NCBI RefSeq assembly: GCF_900240285.1
Contig: NZ_OESS01000003.1
Location: forward strand, 372,001 to 436,000
From: Halobacillus sp. Marseille-P3879
Lineage (GTDB): Bacteria; Bacillota; Bacilli; Bacillales; Halobacillaceae
Direction of reading: 5' to 3'
Length of the DNA: 64,000 bases
Below, one piece after another: positions 44,999 through 53,813 of the stretch. How positions within the stretch are numbered: the first letter of the stretch is position 1; each line of letters starts with the position of its first letter. Under the pieces are notes generated by a model. The model made no database searches. It was given only the letters and a program-made list of their open reading frames with translations, and had not been told where the DNA came from. Both the position numbers and the translations under genes were made by a program.

Positions 44999-45012
44999 TT
45001 GAAACGTTTCAA
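44999..45012. promoter_or_regulatory. LacI operator TTGAAACGTTTCAA before the phosphorylase gene
   Basis: A perfect 14-bp palindrome identical to the copy at the lacI promoter, placed 24 bp before the phosphorylase start. It implies a second promoter for the catabolic half of the locus, regulated by the same repressor. The -35/-10 elements are not clear; TCTAAAT just upstream may be the -10. Confidence 0.75.
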
Positions 45013-45035
45013 TAATTTAGTTGGAGGTATGTGAA

Positions 45036-48000
45036 GTGACACTCACGAAAGACTCAACCATTACATTAACAGCAGGAGAATATCAATTTTCATTCTTAAC
45101 GAGTGGAGATCTGTCAGAAGCTGCTTATAAAGGCATTATGATTAACCAATTAATGACCAATCCGTTAGATGGATCGCTCAATAACTTGTATTTGCGCGTC
45201 CACCGGGACGATAACATTCATGCTTACCCACTGCTCGGGATCAATTCTAGAAGTGATGTAGCCTTCGGTAATCGCCATGCGGTATGGACAGGTACAGTTG
45301 ATGACATACATTATGAAGTGGTTTTCCATTTAACCGACCGTGGCGTTTGGTTCTGGGATGTGAAAGCAGAGGGACAGGAGGCCGAAATTGACATTGTTTA
45401 CGGCCAGGACCTCGGTGTCGCGGATAAAGGAGCATTAAGAAATAATGAAGCCTACATCTCCCAGTACTTAGACCACCAGATTTTTGAGGATGAGGAAAAA
45501 GGCTGGATCGTCTGTTCACGTCAGAATCAGCAGCAGTCGACGGGTTTTCCGTATGTACAGCAGGGATCACTTACCCGCGCTGCTGGCTATTCAACAGATG
45601 GTTTTCAATTCTTTGGACAGTCGTACAAAGAAACAAACCAGCCGGTAGTATTAGCTGAATCTTCGCTCGCTAATGAAGTCTATCAATATGAGTTCGCCTA
45701 TACGGCCCTTCAATCTGAAAAGGTAAAGCTTTCAGGAGAAGAGCAGTTTATCTTTTATGGAGCTTTGATGGAAAACCATGAAGCGGCCGTAAGCGAGCCT
45801 GCCTATCAAGAGACTATTCAAGAAGCATGGGATGAGGTAAAAGCTAGTGAGCCTCAGGATGAAGAGCCTGTGGAAAAAATAGAAAAAACTCCTAGCATCG
45901 GCGACGTATTATGCGGGGAATCCATGCCTCTTTCTGAGATTGAGAGCCTGTACCCAAACCGTCATCAGGAGGAATGGGACGGAGACAGGCTGCTTTCTTT
46001 TTTCACTGACAGCTATGAACACGTCGTTTTAAAAGAAAAAGAAAAGCTGGTAGAGCGTCCGCATGGTCATATCGTGATGTCAGGTAAGAACGACCGGTTG
46101 AAGGAGAATACGATTACCTCTACGTCATGGATGTATGGGATCTTCAATGCCCAGCTCGTTGTAGGAAATACGAACTTTAATAAGCTTTTAACCAATGCCC
46201 GAAATGCTCTTAACATCTTAAAAACGTCCGGTCAGCGCATCTATGTAGAGATGGATGGCACCTATCAGCTGCTGACTATGCCTTCTTTATATGAAGTGGG
46301 CTTTAACTACGCCCGTTGGTATTACAAAACAGAAGACGAGACGTTCATAATTACAAGCTACACGACTGTCGATTCACCAGAGGTCCGGCTTACCGTAAAG
46401 GCAGCAGGAGGAGGGGAATATCGGTACTTAGTGACGAATCAAGTAGTTATGCATCCGAATGAATATGAAGTCCCTTTTCATGTTCGTCGGGAGGGGCAGA
46501 CTCTTACGGTAACCGCGGATGAAACAGCGATGAATACAGGGGTCTATCCGGATTTATTGTACAAAATTCATATCAACGGAGCCACTTTTGACACAGCCGA
46601 TGAACAAAAGCTTGTTACTAACGTAAAGCCGGGATGTGCTTCCCTTGTAGTATGTGACCTTGATCCAGCAGATGAATGGGAAATGATTATTCAGGGATTG
46701 CTGCATGGAGAAGACCTCGAGGTAGAGGAGAGGTCAACTGAGAGTGAAATAGAGCGTTACCGCGAGTACTACCGCAGCGTCATGAACGGCTTTCACCTTT
46801 CTGAAAAAGGGATAGAGACCGAGCAGCTAAATAAAGTGAACGCCCTCGCCTGGTGGTATACCCATAACATGCTTGTGCACTTTTCCGTGCCGCATGGTCT
46901 TGAGCAATACAGCGGGGCAGCCTGGGGGACCCGTGATGTGTGTCAGGGACCAATGGAATATTTTATGGCGACGCAAAACTATGAATCTGTAAAAGAAATC
47001 ATAAAAACGGTCTACACCCATCAATTTGCGGAAGATGGCAATTGGCCGCAATGGTTCATGTTTGATAAGTATTCCCATATTCAGGCTGGAGAAAGTCATG
47101 GAGATATTATCGTCTGGCCGCTGAAAGCGTTAAGTGACTATTTAACAGTGACAAAGGATTATCAGATTTTACAGGAGAAGGTCCCTTATACGAAACGGGG
47201 GGACGGGTTTGACTTGACGGAAGAAAAAGCGACCATCTACGAGCACGCAAAGAAAGAAATTAACTATATTAAAGAACACTTTTTACATGATACGTATTTA
47301 TCCTCTTATGGAGACGGTGACTGGGACGATACGCTCCAGCCGGCTAACGCGCAGCTGAAGCAGTATATGGTCAGCAGCTGGACGGTGGCCTTGACGTATC
47401 AAGTGGTTACAAGATTGGCAGACGTATTGGAGTCATTCGATCTCCGGCACGCTTCTGAACTTGCTTCACTGGCTTCCGGGATAGAAGGAGATTTTAAGAA
47501 ATATATGCTGCAAACGGAAGTTCTGCCTGGTTTTGTATATATGGAAGAGCCGGGAGAGCCTGAGCTGATGCTTCATCCAGAGGATAATACTACAGGGATC
47601 GATTATAGGCTGCTGCCGATGCAGCGGAGTATTATTAGTGAACTGCTAACGGCTGAGCAGGCCGAGCAGCACTATCAAATCATTAAAGAAAAACTGTCCT
47701 GCCCGGATGGTGTGCGTTTAATGAATCGTCCTGCTCATTACGATGGCGGGGTGAGCACCCATTTCAAACGGGCTGAGCAAGCGTCCAATTTCGGCCGGGA
47801 AATCGGCTTGCAATATGTCCACGCCCATATCCGTTTCGTCGAAGCAATGGCAAAACTCGGGAAGAAAGAGGAAGTATGGCAGGGGCTGCAGAAAATTAAT
47901 CCAATCAACATTCAGGAAGTAGTACCTAACGCAGAAATCAGACAGAGCAATGCCTATTTCAGCAGCTCGGATGGGAAATTTAATACACGTTATGAGGCCG

Positions 48001-48386
48001 AAGAGAATTTTGGCAAGCTGCGTGATGGGTCCGTTGCTGTAAAAGGGGGATGGCGAATTTATTCCAGCGGTCCTGGAATTTATATGAATCAGCTTATCTC
48101 GAATTGCTTAGGCATTCGTTTAGAAGGTGAGCATCTAGTAATTGATCCCGTTCTCACGGACGAGTTTGATGGCTTATGCTTTGATTTTCAAATCAATGAT
48201 AAACCTGTCACCTTTGTCTATTCGCTTGGAAAAGGAGAGAAGCGCGTCACCATTAATAATCAGCCGGTAGAAAAAGTGGAATTTGCCAAAAATACCTATC
48301 GTGAAGGCGGGTTTCGTATCGAACAGAAGGAGCTCGAGCAGCTGTGCAGGGAGAAAGCGAATGTGATCGAGATTTTTCTTCCTTAA
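45036..48386 (+). CDS. GH94-type (clan GH-Q) disaccharide/oligosaccharide phosphorylase
   Basis: About 1116 residues, no signal peptide. The N-terminal half is the beta-sandwich of GH94-like enzymes (GVWFWDVKAEG, VYGQDLGVADKGALRNNEAY, CSRQNQQQSTGFPYVQQGS). The helical barrel follows with AAWGTRDVCQGPMEYFM (near 630) and YGDGDWDD (Asp762/Asp764-765), equivalent to the GDWND block that carries the catalytic acid. Size and N-terminal pattern fit the GH94 branch of 1,2-beta-oligoglucan phosphorylases, known to be about 1.1 kilo-residues; GH149 and GH161 enzymes are alternatives of similar size. GGAGGT before GTG 45036 favours this start over an in-frame TTG at 45021. Phosphorolysis would yield a sugar 1-phosphate and conserve energy. 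Confidence 0.8.
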   Translation: MTLTKDSTITLTAGEYQFSFLTSGDLSEAAYKGIMINQLMTNPLDGSLNNLYLRVHRDDNIHAYPLLGINSRSDVAFGNRHAVWTGTVDDIHYEVVFHLTDRGVWFWDVKAEGQEAEIDIVYGQDLGVADKGALRNNEAYISQYLDHQIFEDEEKGWIVCSRQNQQQSTGFPYVQQGSLTRAAGYSTDGFQFFGQSYKETNQPVVLAESSLANEVYQYEFAYTALQSEKVKLSGEEQFIFYGALMENHEAAVSEPAYQETIQEAWDEVKASEPQDEEPVEKIEKTPSIGDVLCGESMPLSEIESLYPNRHQEEWDGDRLLSFFTDSYEHVVLKEKEKLVERPHGHIVMSGKNDRLKENTITSTSWMYGIFNAQLVVGNTNFNKLLTNARNALNILKTSGQRIYVEMDGTYQLLTMPSLYEVGFNYARWYYKTEDETFIITSYTTVDSPEVRLTVKAAGGGEYRYLVTNQVVMHPNEYEVPFHVRREGQTLTVTADETAMNTGVYPDLLYKIHINGATFDTADEQKLVTNVKPGCASLVVCDLDPADEWEMIIQGLLHGEDLEVEERSTESEIERYREYYRSVMNGFHLSEKGIETEQLNKVNALAWWYTHNMLVHFSVPHGLEQYSGAAWGTRDVCQGPMEYFMATQNYESVKEIIKTVYTHQFAEDGNWPQWFMFDKYSHIQAGESHGDIIVWPLKALSDYLTVTKDYQILQEKVPYTKRGDGFDLTEEKATIYEHAKKEINYIKEHFLHDTYLSSYGDGDWDDTLQPANAQLKQYMVSSWTVALTYQVVTRLADVLESFDLRHASELASLASGIEGDFKKYMLQTEVLPGFVYMEEPGEPELMLHPEDNTTGIDYRLLPMQRSIISELLTAEQAEQHYQIIKEKLSCPDGVRLMNRPAHYDGGVSTHFKRAEQASNFGREIGLQYVHAHIRFVEAMAKLGKKEEVWQGLQKINPINIQEVVPNAEIRQSNAYFSSSDGKFNTRYEAEENFGKLRDGSVAVKGGWRIYSSGPGIYMNQLISNCLGIRLEGEHLVIDPVLTDEFDGLCFDFQINDKPVTFVYSLGKGEKRVTINNQPVEKVEFAKNTYREGGFRIEQKELEQLCREKANVIEIFLP

Positions 48387-48392
48387 ATTAAA

Positions 48393-48521
48393 GGGGAGAC
48401 AGCGCCCTAACTTAAGGGGGTAGCGCCCTAACGAGGAAGGACAAAGCTCTAACGTGGCAGGGTAACACCCTAACGACAAAGGATAACACTCTATCGAAAG
48501 AGATAACAGCTTAACGCTAAA
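48393..48521. repeat. Six tandem degenerate 20-23-bp repeats
   Basis: Units begin at 48393, 48416, 48439, 48460, 48481 and 48502 with a consensus close to GGRTAACRCYCTAACGA. They fill the whole gap between the phosphorylase gene and the second GH35-like gene, ending just before the latter's ribosome binding site. The repeat spacing of 21 bp (7 codons) makes an opposite-strand frame look like a repetitive peptide, but no gene is indicated. Confidence 0.85.
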
Positions 48522-48539
48522 GAAAGGAGAGATTTGTGC

Positions 48540-50945
48540 ATGATTGAAATCACGGATAAGCAAATATTGATTGATGGCAAGCCACAAATCATCATGTGTG
48601 GCGAGATCCATTATTACCGGCTCGACCGCTCCCAGTGGCAGGACCGGATTGATAAGCTGAAGGAGGCAGGCTGCAATGCTGTCGCCTCCTATGTTCCATG
48701 GCTTTGTCATGAAGAATTCGAAGGTACGATCGATTTAGAAGGAAAGACACGTCCTGAACTGGATTTGGCTGGGTTTATTGACCTATGTGCTCAAAATGAT
48801 CTTTACTTCTTCTTACGTCCCGGGCCGTTCATTATGGCAGAAATGAAAAATGAGGGCATTCCTTACTGGGTAATTGACAAGCATCCCGACATCGTTCCAG
48901 TTACATGGGACGGAAAGCAGACGTTAGCGAAAACGCTGGATTATACGGCCCCTGCTTTTTTACAGGAGACGAAGAAATGGTATGCCGCCGTTATGGAGGT
49001 GGCAGCACCGAGATTACAGCCGAATGGAGGAAATATCATTGGTGTCCAATTGGATAATGAGGTGGGGATGCTCTCCTGGGTGAGTAATTGTCCGGACTTA
49101 ACCGACCATGTGCTGAATGATTTCACAGAGTGGCTGCGCGAGCGCTATGGCGAAGAAGCGCTGAGAGAGCGTTATCCATTTGAGCTGAAAGGAAGTTATT
49201 CTTCCTTCCGTTCTCCAGAAGAAAGCTATGTATCAGAGCTGCATTTTGATCTAGGTTATTTTATGCGTCACAGGTTTGCAGGGTATATTGCGGAATTAAG
49301 AAGCTATGCGGAGGAATTCGGAGTAAAAGGTGTGCCATTTGTTGTTAATATTCACGGAACCGGCGGCGGGCGAGGGTTTACGTACCCAATTGGAATCAGC
49401 CAGCTGTATGAGTCATATACCCAGGATCCGGGGTATTTATCGGGATCAGACATTTATTTTGGCGATTTAAATATGAATACCTTTCAGGACCTCTACGTCA
49501 TCAATGGCTTTATGGATGCAGTTCATCGGCCGGAGCAGCCTTTAACGTCTGTGGAGTTTAACTGCGGGGATGGCAATTTCGGCAATAATTACAGCGGCCG
49601 ACTTGACCCTTCAGCTTCGGACTTTAAAGCACGTATGTGCATTGCGCAGGGGAACCGGCTCATTAATTATTATTTAATGACCGGAGGAAAAAATTATCGC
49701 CTCAGCGATCAGCGAGACGATGGGAATGACCGGATTGCTTCCACAGGAGAGCGCCATGGGTTTGCGGCCCCTATCAGTCCGGAAGGGGAGCTGAATTATA
49801 CTTTTCCAAGAATGGCGCGATCGATTCAAACGATCATGGCAGTTTCAGATAAGCTGTCTGTAATGCATGAGGAGAGAGATGACGTTGCCTTTGCCTTTAT
49901 CCCTGACTATTACATGACCGAAGCTCGTTATCCGCACAGTTCAAAGATGAAAGAAATTTATCAAAATATAGAGGCTAATCGATCGACTGCCGCGTGGGAA
50001 AATATGGCCCGTGCAATGCTTCTGGCGGGCTATAGATATGGCTCTGTCGATATTCAAAACAAACCAGTCGATCCAGCAGTCAGCTCCGTTTTAGCCGTAC
50101 CATCCGCCCGGTACATGGCCAAAAAGGTACAGCTGAAATTAGCAGACTACGTAACAAACGGGGGCAGCTTAGTAGTGTATGGGGAGCTCCCGGCTTACGA
50201 TATGGAAGGAAAATCATGCCGCATTCTGGAGGAAACGTTGGATGTAAAAGCTGCAAACACCCGCCTGGCAGGCCCGGATCATCACTTATCAGTTTACACC
50301 GATGGTTGGGCGCAGGGCAGAGCTGAAGTAAGAGTTCATAAAGCCCAGGTATTTGAATTAGGGGCACAAGCTGAACCTTTGCTTCGGGTGTATGGAACGG
50401 ATGAACCGTGTGGTTTTGATACTAAAGCAGGAAAGGGAAGAGCTGTAGTCATCGCTGCACCTTATCCGTGTGATCCTGGCTTATTTCAAAAAGCATTAGA
50501 GAGACTGGGCTCAAAACCTGCCTTAACGAATGATAGTAAATACTATGGTGTTTTCATGACATCCACGGCTTCTAAAGAAGGTGAGAGATTTCTTCATATC
50601 CTTAATTTAGATGGATTTGATAAAGAAATACATGTTTATGAAGAGGGAAGCGAGTTGTTTAATGGCCGGAAGCTTGAGCTGCAAGCAAAGGAGGGTGTAA
50701 TGCTTCCTGTGAATGTTGGAATTGGAGACGTGACGATCGAATATGCCACTGCTGAAATTAATAAGATTAACACCGATTCGATTCGTTTCCGACTTACCCA
50801 GTCAGAAGATGTAATCGCTTTAAGAACTGACAGGAAAATAGCTCCGAGTGAAGAGTACACCGTTCATCAAGAGAATGAAGTAACTTACCTATTTTCAAAA
50901 AAACACGCAAAAATAGATGATCAGCTCACGGTAAACTTTAATTAG
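48540..50945 (+). CDS. GH35-like glycoside hydrolase, paralogue 2
   Basis: 801 residues, clearly paralogous to the enzyme encoded at 30.3 kb. Shared blocks are GEIHYYRLDRSQW, ASYVPWLCHEEFEG and RPGPFIMAEMKNEG. The acid/base is Glu174 in QLDNEVGMLSW and the presumed nucleophile Glu339 in SVEFNCGDGNF. The C-terminal part has the same amidotransferase-like and beta domains (YVTNGGSLVVYGELP, NLDGFDKEIHVYEEG, VMLPVNVGIGDVTIEYATAE). Cytoplasmic. AAAGGAGAG favours ATG 48540 over an in-frame TTG six bases upstream. Two paralogues in one locus suggest different linkages or positions of the same glycan. Confidence 0.85.
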   Translation: MIEITDKQILIDGKPQIIMCGEIHYYRLDRSQWQDRIDKLKEAGCNAVASYVPWLCHEEFEGTIDLEGKTRPELDLAGFIDLCAQNDLYFFLRPGPFIMAEMKNEGIPYWVIDKHPDIVPVTWDGKQTLAKTLDYTAPAFLQETKKWYAAVMEVAAPRLQPNGGNIIGVQLDNEVGMLSWVSNCPDLTDHVLNDFTEWLRERYGEEALRERYPFELKGSYSSFRSPEESYVSELHFDLGYFMRHRFAGYIAELRSYAEEFGVKGVPFVVNIHGTGGGRGFTYPIGISQLYESYTQDPGYLSGSDIYFGDLNMNTFQDLYVINGFMDAVHRPEQPLTSVEFNCGDGNFGNNYSGRLDPSASDFKARMCIAQGNRLINYYLMTGGKNYRLSDQRDDGNDRIASTGERHGFAAPISPEGELNYTFPRMARSIQTIMAVSDKLSVMHEERDDVAFAFIPDYYMTEARYPHSSKMKEIYQNIEANRSTAAWENMARAMLLAGYRYGSVDIQNKPVDPAVSSVLAVPSARYMAKKVQLKLADYVTNGGSLVVYGELPAYDMEGKSCRILEETLDVKAANTRLAGPDHHLSVYTDGWAQGRAEVRVHKAQVFELGAQAEPLLRVYGTDEPCGFDTKAGKGRAVVIAAPYPCDPGLFQKALERLGSKPALTNDSKYYGVFMTSTASKEGERFLHILNLDGFDKEIHVYEEGSELFNGRKLELQAKEGVMLPVNVGIGDVTIEYATAEINKINTDSIRFRLTQSEDVIALRTDRKIAPSEEYTVHQENEVTYLFSKKHAKIDDQLTVNFN

Positions 50946-50996
50946 ATTCCTTGTTGCTCTAAAGCAAATTCTATTTTAAAAGAAAGGAAGATTCAT

Positions 50997-52466
50997 ATGA
51001 AAATTCTTTACATTGATATTGACTCTCTTCGCCCAGACCACCTGGGGTCTTATGGTTACCACCGCAACACATCACCTAACATGGACCGGATTGCTGAGAA
51101 GGGTGTCAGGTTTACAAATTATTATGCTTCGGACGCGCCCTGTGCTCCTTCTAGAAATGCGATGTTTAATTCTAGATTTGGAATTCATACAGGCTCCATT
51201 AACCACGGCGGATTGGATGCCGATGTACGGCCGATAGGCGAGGATCGTCCTTTCAATCATCATCATAGTCCTTATCAGGCTTGGGTAGAGGAACTGCGCT
51301 TTAAAGGTCATCATACGGCAATGATCAGTCCATTTCCTGGCCGCCATGCCAAGTGGAATGTACTCGAAGGCTTTCTGGAAATGCATGATACCGGCAAGCA
51401 TGCAGGTGAAACGGCTGGTGACGTCTCAAGGGAAGCTTTACGCTGGATTAAAGGAAGAGGGACGGAAAAAGAGGACTGGTTCCTGTATTTGAATTTCTGG
51501 GATCCGCACACACCTTACCGTACGCCTGAGGAATATGGCAATCCATTTGAAAACGACCCGGCCCCTGATTGGCTGACGGATGAGATCATTGCTGAACACC
51601 GAGAAAGTTATGGACCGATGAGTGCTAGGGAGATTCCAGACCGCAACCAATGGCCGAATCTGCCTGAGGAAATCGCGTCGGTAGAAGATTTCAAGCGCTG
51701 GATTGATGGATATGATACGGCGATCCGCCATGTAGATGATCATATCGGCAAGCTGCTTCAAGCTTTAGAAGAAGAAGGGATGCTGGAGGAAACAACAATT
51801 ATTCTATCTGCGGATCATGGGGAAAACCAGGGAGAATTAAACGTTTATGGAGACCACCAGACAGCTGACCATATTACAAGTCGTATACCTCTGATTATGG
51901 CAGGTCCGGATTTAAAAGAAGGTCATGTTGATGAAGATTTTCATTACCAGATTGACCTTGGTCCGACATTGATTGAACATGTTGGAGGAAAACAGAGCGA
52001 GCGCTGGGATGGGACAAGTTTTCTGCCTGCAATAACTGAGGGCGCCGAAGCCGGCCGTCCGTACCTCGTGGTCAGTCAGGCTGCATGGAGCTGCCAGCGT
52101 GGCGTTCGGTTTGACAATTGGATGCTGATTCGTACGTATCACGATGGGTTGAAGGATTTCCCTGATCTGATGCTGTTTGATATAGAGATAGATCCTCATG
52201 AAACGAACAATCTAGTTGATGAGAAACCGGAGATTGTAGGTAAAGGGCTTAGGCTGCTGGATGAGTGGGTGGCCGAACAAATGGCAACTTCAGATTCTCC
52301 GACAGATCCTATGTGGAATGTCATTCAAGAAGGCGGACCATTTCATACAAAAGGTGATTATCACGGCTATGTGAAGAGGCTGCGCAATGAAGGCAGGAAT
52401 GAAGCGGCCGACCGTCTGGAACGAAGGCACCAGAAATTTATAAAAATCTATCAGAGGGAGGGATAA
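50997..52466 (+). CDS. Formylglycine-dependent sulfatase (alkaline phosphatase superfamily), cytoplasmic
   Basis: N-terminal metal motif IDIDSLRPDHLGSYGY, then the activation signature CAPSR at residues 49-53, whose Cys49 is to be converted to formylglycine. Further metal ligands lie in LSADHGENQGEL near residue 272. The C-terminal subdomain is short (489 residues in total). It lacks a signal peptide, unlike most bacterial glycan sulfatases. The gene for a formylglycine-generating enzyme lies 2.1 kb downstream in the same direction. Formylglycine enzymes of this fold can also be phosphodiesterases or phosphonate hydrolases, so the ester cleaved could be sulfate or a substituted phosphate. Confidence 0.88.
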   Translation: MKILYIDIDSLRPDHLGSYGYHRNTSPNMDRIAEKGVRFTNYYASDAPCAPSRNAMFNSRFGIHTGSINHGGLDADVRPIGEDRPFNHHHSPYQAWVEELRFKGHHTAMISPFPGRHAKWNVLEGFLEMHDTGKHAGETAGDVSREALRWIKGRGTEKEDWFLYLNFWDPHTPYRTPEEYGNPFENDPAPDWLTDEIIAEHRESYGPMSAREIPDRNQWPNLPEEIASVEDFKRWIDGYDTAIRHVDDHIGKLLQALEEEGMLEETTIILSADHGENQGELNVYGDHQTADHITSRIPLIMAGPDLKEGHVDEDFHYQIDLGPTLIEHVGGKQSERWDGTSFLPAITEGAEAGRPYLVVSQAAWSCQRGVRFDNWMLIRTYHDGLKDFPDLMLFDIEIDPHETNNLVDEKPEIVGKGLRLLDEWVAEQMATSDSPTDPMWNVIQEGGPFHTKGDYHGYVKRLRNEGRNEAADRLERRHQKFIKIYQREG

Positions 52467-52470
52467 GTCT

Positions 52471-53748
52471 TTGAAAAATACTACTGAGCTTTATGACACG
52501 CTTCCTGATCAAGTGAAGGATTTTTTCGACAAACAGTATGAGGCGGCCTACCGCTTGCTTGAGGCTTCCCGTCATCCTGAGACTGGCTTATATGCAGATA
52601 GTTATAAAACGTTTGAAGACAATCCAGAACGAAAATGCTCAATTGCAGCTACGGGAGTCGGACTGATCGGACTTTGCGTGGCGGATATTGAAGGCTGGGA
52701 GCAGGATGCCGCAGCTAAAGTGAAGCTCACTTTAAATGCAGCCATGGGAAATATTGAAGGGTGCCGCCCAGCTCGCGATCCGAAAACAGGCTTTTTTGCC
52801 CACTTTGTCGATATGAAAACAGGAGAGAATATGCAGTCTGAGATTTCGACGATTGACACTTCCTTATTAGTAGCTGGGGCCCTGTTTGCCGGCCAGCATT
52901 TTATAGAGAAAGATCCGGAGATTGAAAAGATGGCACGTGCATTGTTAAAAGAAATTGACTGGAACGTTATAGTTGCTGATAAAGAGAAAGGGTCAATCAA
53001 TATGGTGGTTAAAGACGGGGAAGGTATTATGCCGCTCCCCGCCTTTAACGAATATGTACTGGCAGCTCACCTGGCGCTGCTTGGACAGCCGGAAAATGAA
53101 GCGATACAAGACTTGTGGTATCAAAACTTTTCCGAGGACAAAATCCCGGACTTACCTCAAGTTCATTATCGCGATATTCCTGTTTTGACAGACATGAATG
53201 GAGCACATGGACGGGCATCTTTTTTATCTTCTTTCGTCCATCAATTTCCTTTTTACCTCGTTCCTGAATATGCAGACAGTCCAGTCTATAGGGATTACTA
53301 TAAAAATGCTTGTCTCGCCGATCAGTTAAAATGGAAAGAACTTGGTGACGTTCCCTCTTATGTGTGGGGATATGGAGCAGGGCCAAATGACGGACTGCAT
53401 GGCGGTTATCATGCTGATCAAATCAACAACTCCCCGGGAGATATAGCCTCCGCTTATATCGTGGCCGGCTTTTTGCCCGTTAATCCGGCGGGAATTTATG
53501 ATTTGTATGCTTTATATCGTCTTCACCTTCCGTTTGATACCTATGAAAACAGGGAAGATCATGAAGATGAGAAAAAATTACGTGCGGCATACCGCTACGG
53601 TCTGCATCGCTGCTCGTGGTGGCATTTAGAACAGCCGGAAAGATGGTATCCAACGAAGGTGACGTTAATTGACTGGAGTTCCATGCTGTACGGGTTGACA
53701 GCTTATAAACGTGGCATGTCCTTTTTTACCGACCGTCTTATCCGATGA
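52471..53748 (+). CDS. (alpha/alpha)6-barrel glycoamylase/GH144-like protein
   Basis: 425 residues, helical-repeat pattern, no signal peptide. Blocks such as CSIAATGVGLIGLCVA, TGFFAHFVDMKTG, EISTIDTSLLVAGALFAGQHF-type helices, NEYVLAAHLALLG and the late YVWGYGAGPNDG with PVNPAGIYDLYALY recall the glycoamylase-like domain (PF10091) that includes GH144 endo-beta-1,2-glucanases. Similarity is by pattern only; acidic candidates are in IDTSL and EY. It starts with TTG after GAGGGAGGG, five bases after the sulfatase stop, so the two are surely cotranscribed. Other helical-barrel glycosidases are possible. Confidence 0.6.
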   Translation: MKNTTELYDTLPDQVKDFFDKQYEAAYRLLEASRHPETGLYADSYKTFEDNPERKCSIAATGVGLIGLCVADIEGWEQDAAAKVKLTLNAAMGNIEGCRPARDPKTGFFAHFVDMKTGENMQSEISTIDTSLLVAGALFAGQHFIEKDPEIEKMARALLKEIDWNVIVADKEKGSINMVVKDGEGIMPLPAFNEYVLAAHLALLGQPENEAIQDLWYQNFSEDKIPDLPQVHYRDIPVLTDMNGAHGRASFLSSFVHQFPFYLVPEYADSPVYRDYYKNACLADQLKWKELGDVPSYVWGYGAGPNDGLHGGYHADQINNSPGDIASAYIVAGFLPVNPAGIYDLYALYRLHLPFDTYENREDHEDEKKLRAAYRYGLHRCSWWHLEQPERWYPTKVTLIDWSSMLYGLTAYKRGMSFFTDRLIR

Positions 53749-53754
53749 ACTAAC

Positions 53755-53790
53755 AAAGGATCAACTAGATGATTAGTTGGTCCTTTTATT
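53755..53790 (+). terminator. Terminator-like hairpin between the GH144-like and EEP genes
   Basis: AAAGGATCAACTA (53755-53767) pairs over 13 bp with TAGTTGGTCCTTT (53774-53786), with one wobble and a 6-nt loop, followed by TATT. It probably ends or reduces the main transcript before the last two genes. Confidence 0.82.
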
Positions 53791-53813
53791 CATAAGAGAA
53801 AGAAGGTGTGATA

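Noticed and set aside
48393-48521. CRISPR-like reading of the repeat cluster
   Set aside because: Units are contiguous, degenerate and 20-23 bp long with no unique spacers, and no cas gene is nearby.
48174-48710. Minus-strand frame of 178 codons with a seven-residue repetitive peptide (YPLSLG-like units)
   Set aside because: It runs antisense through the end of the phosphorylase gene, the tandem DNA repeats and the start of the GH35-like gene. The peptide repeat is a by-product of 21-bp DNA repeats; there is no ribosome binding site.
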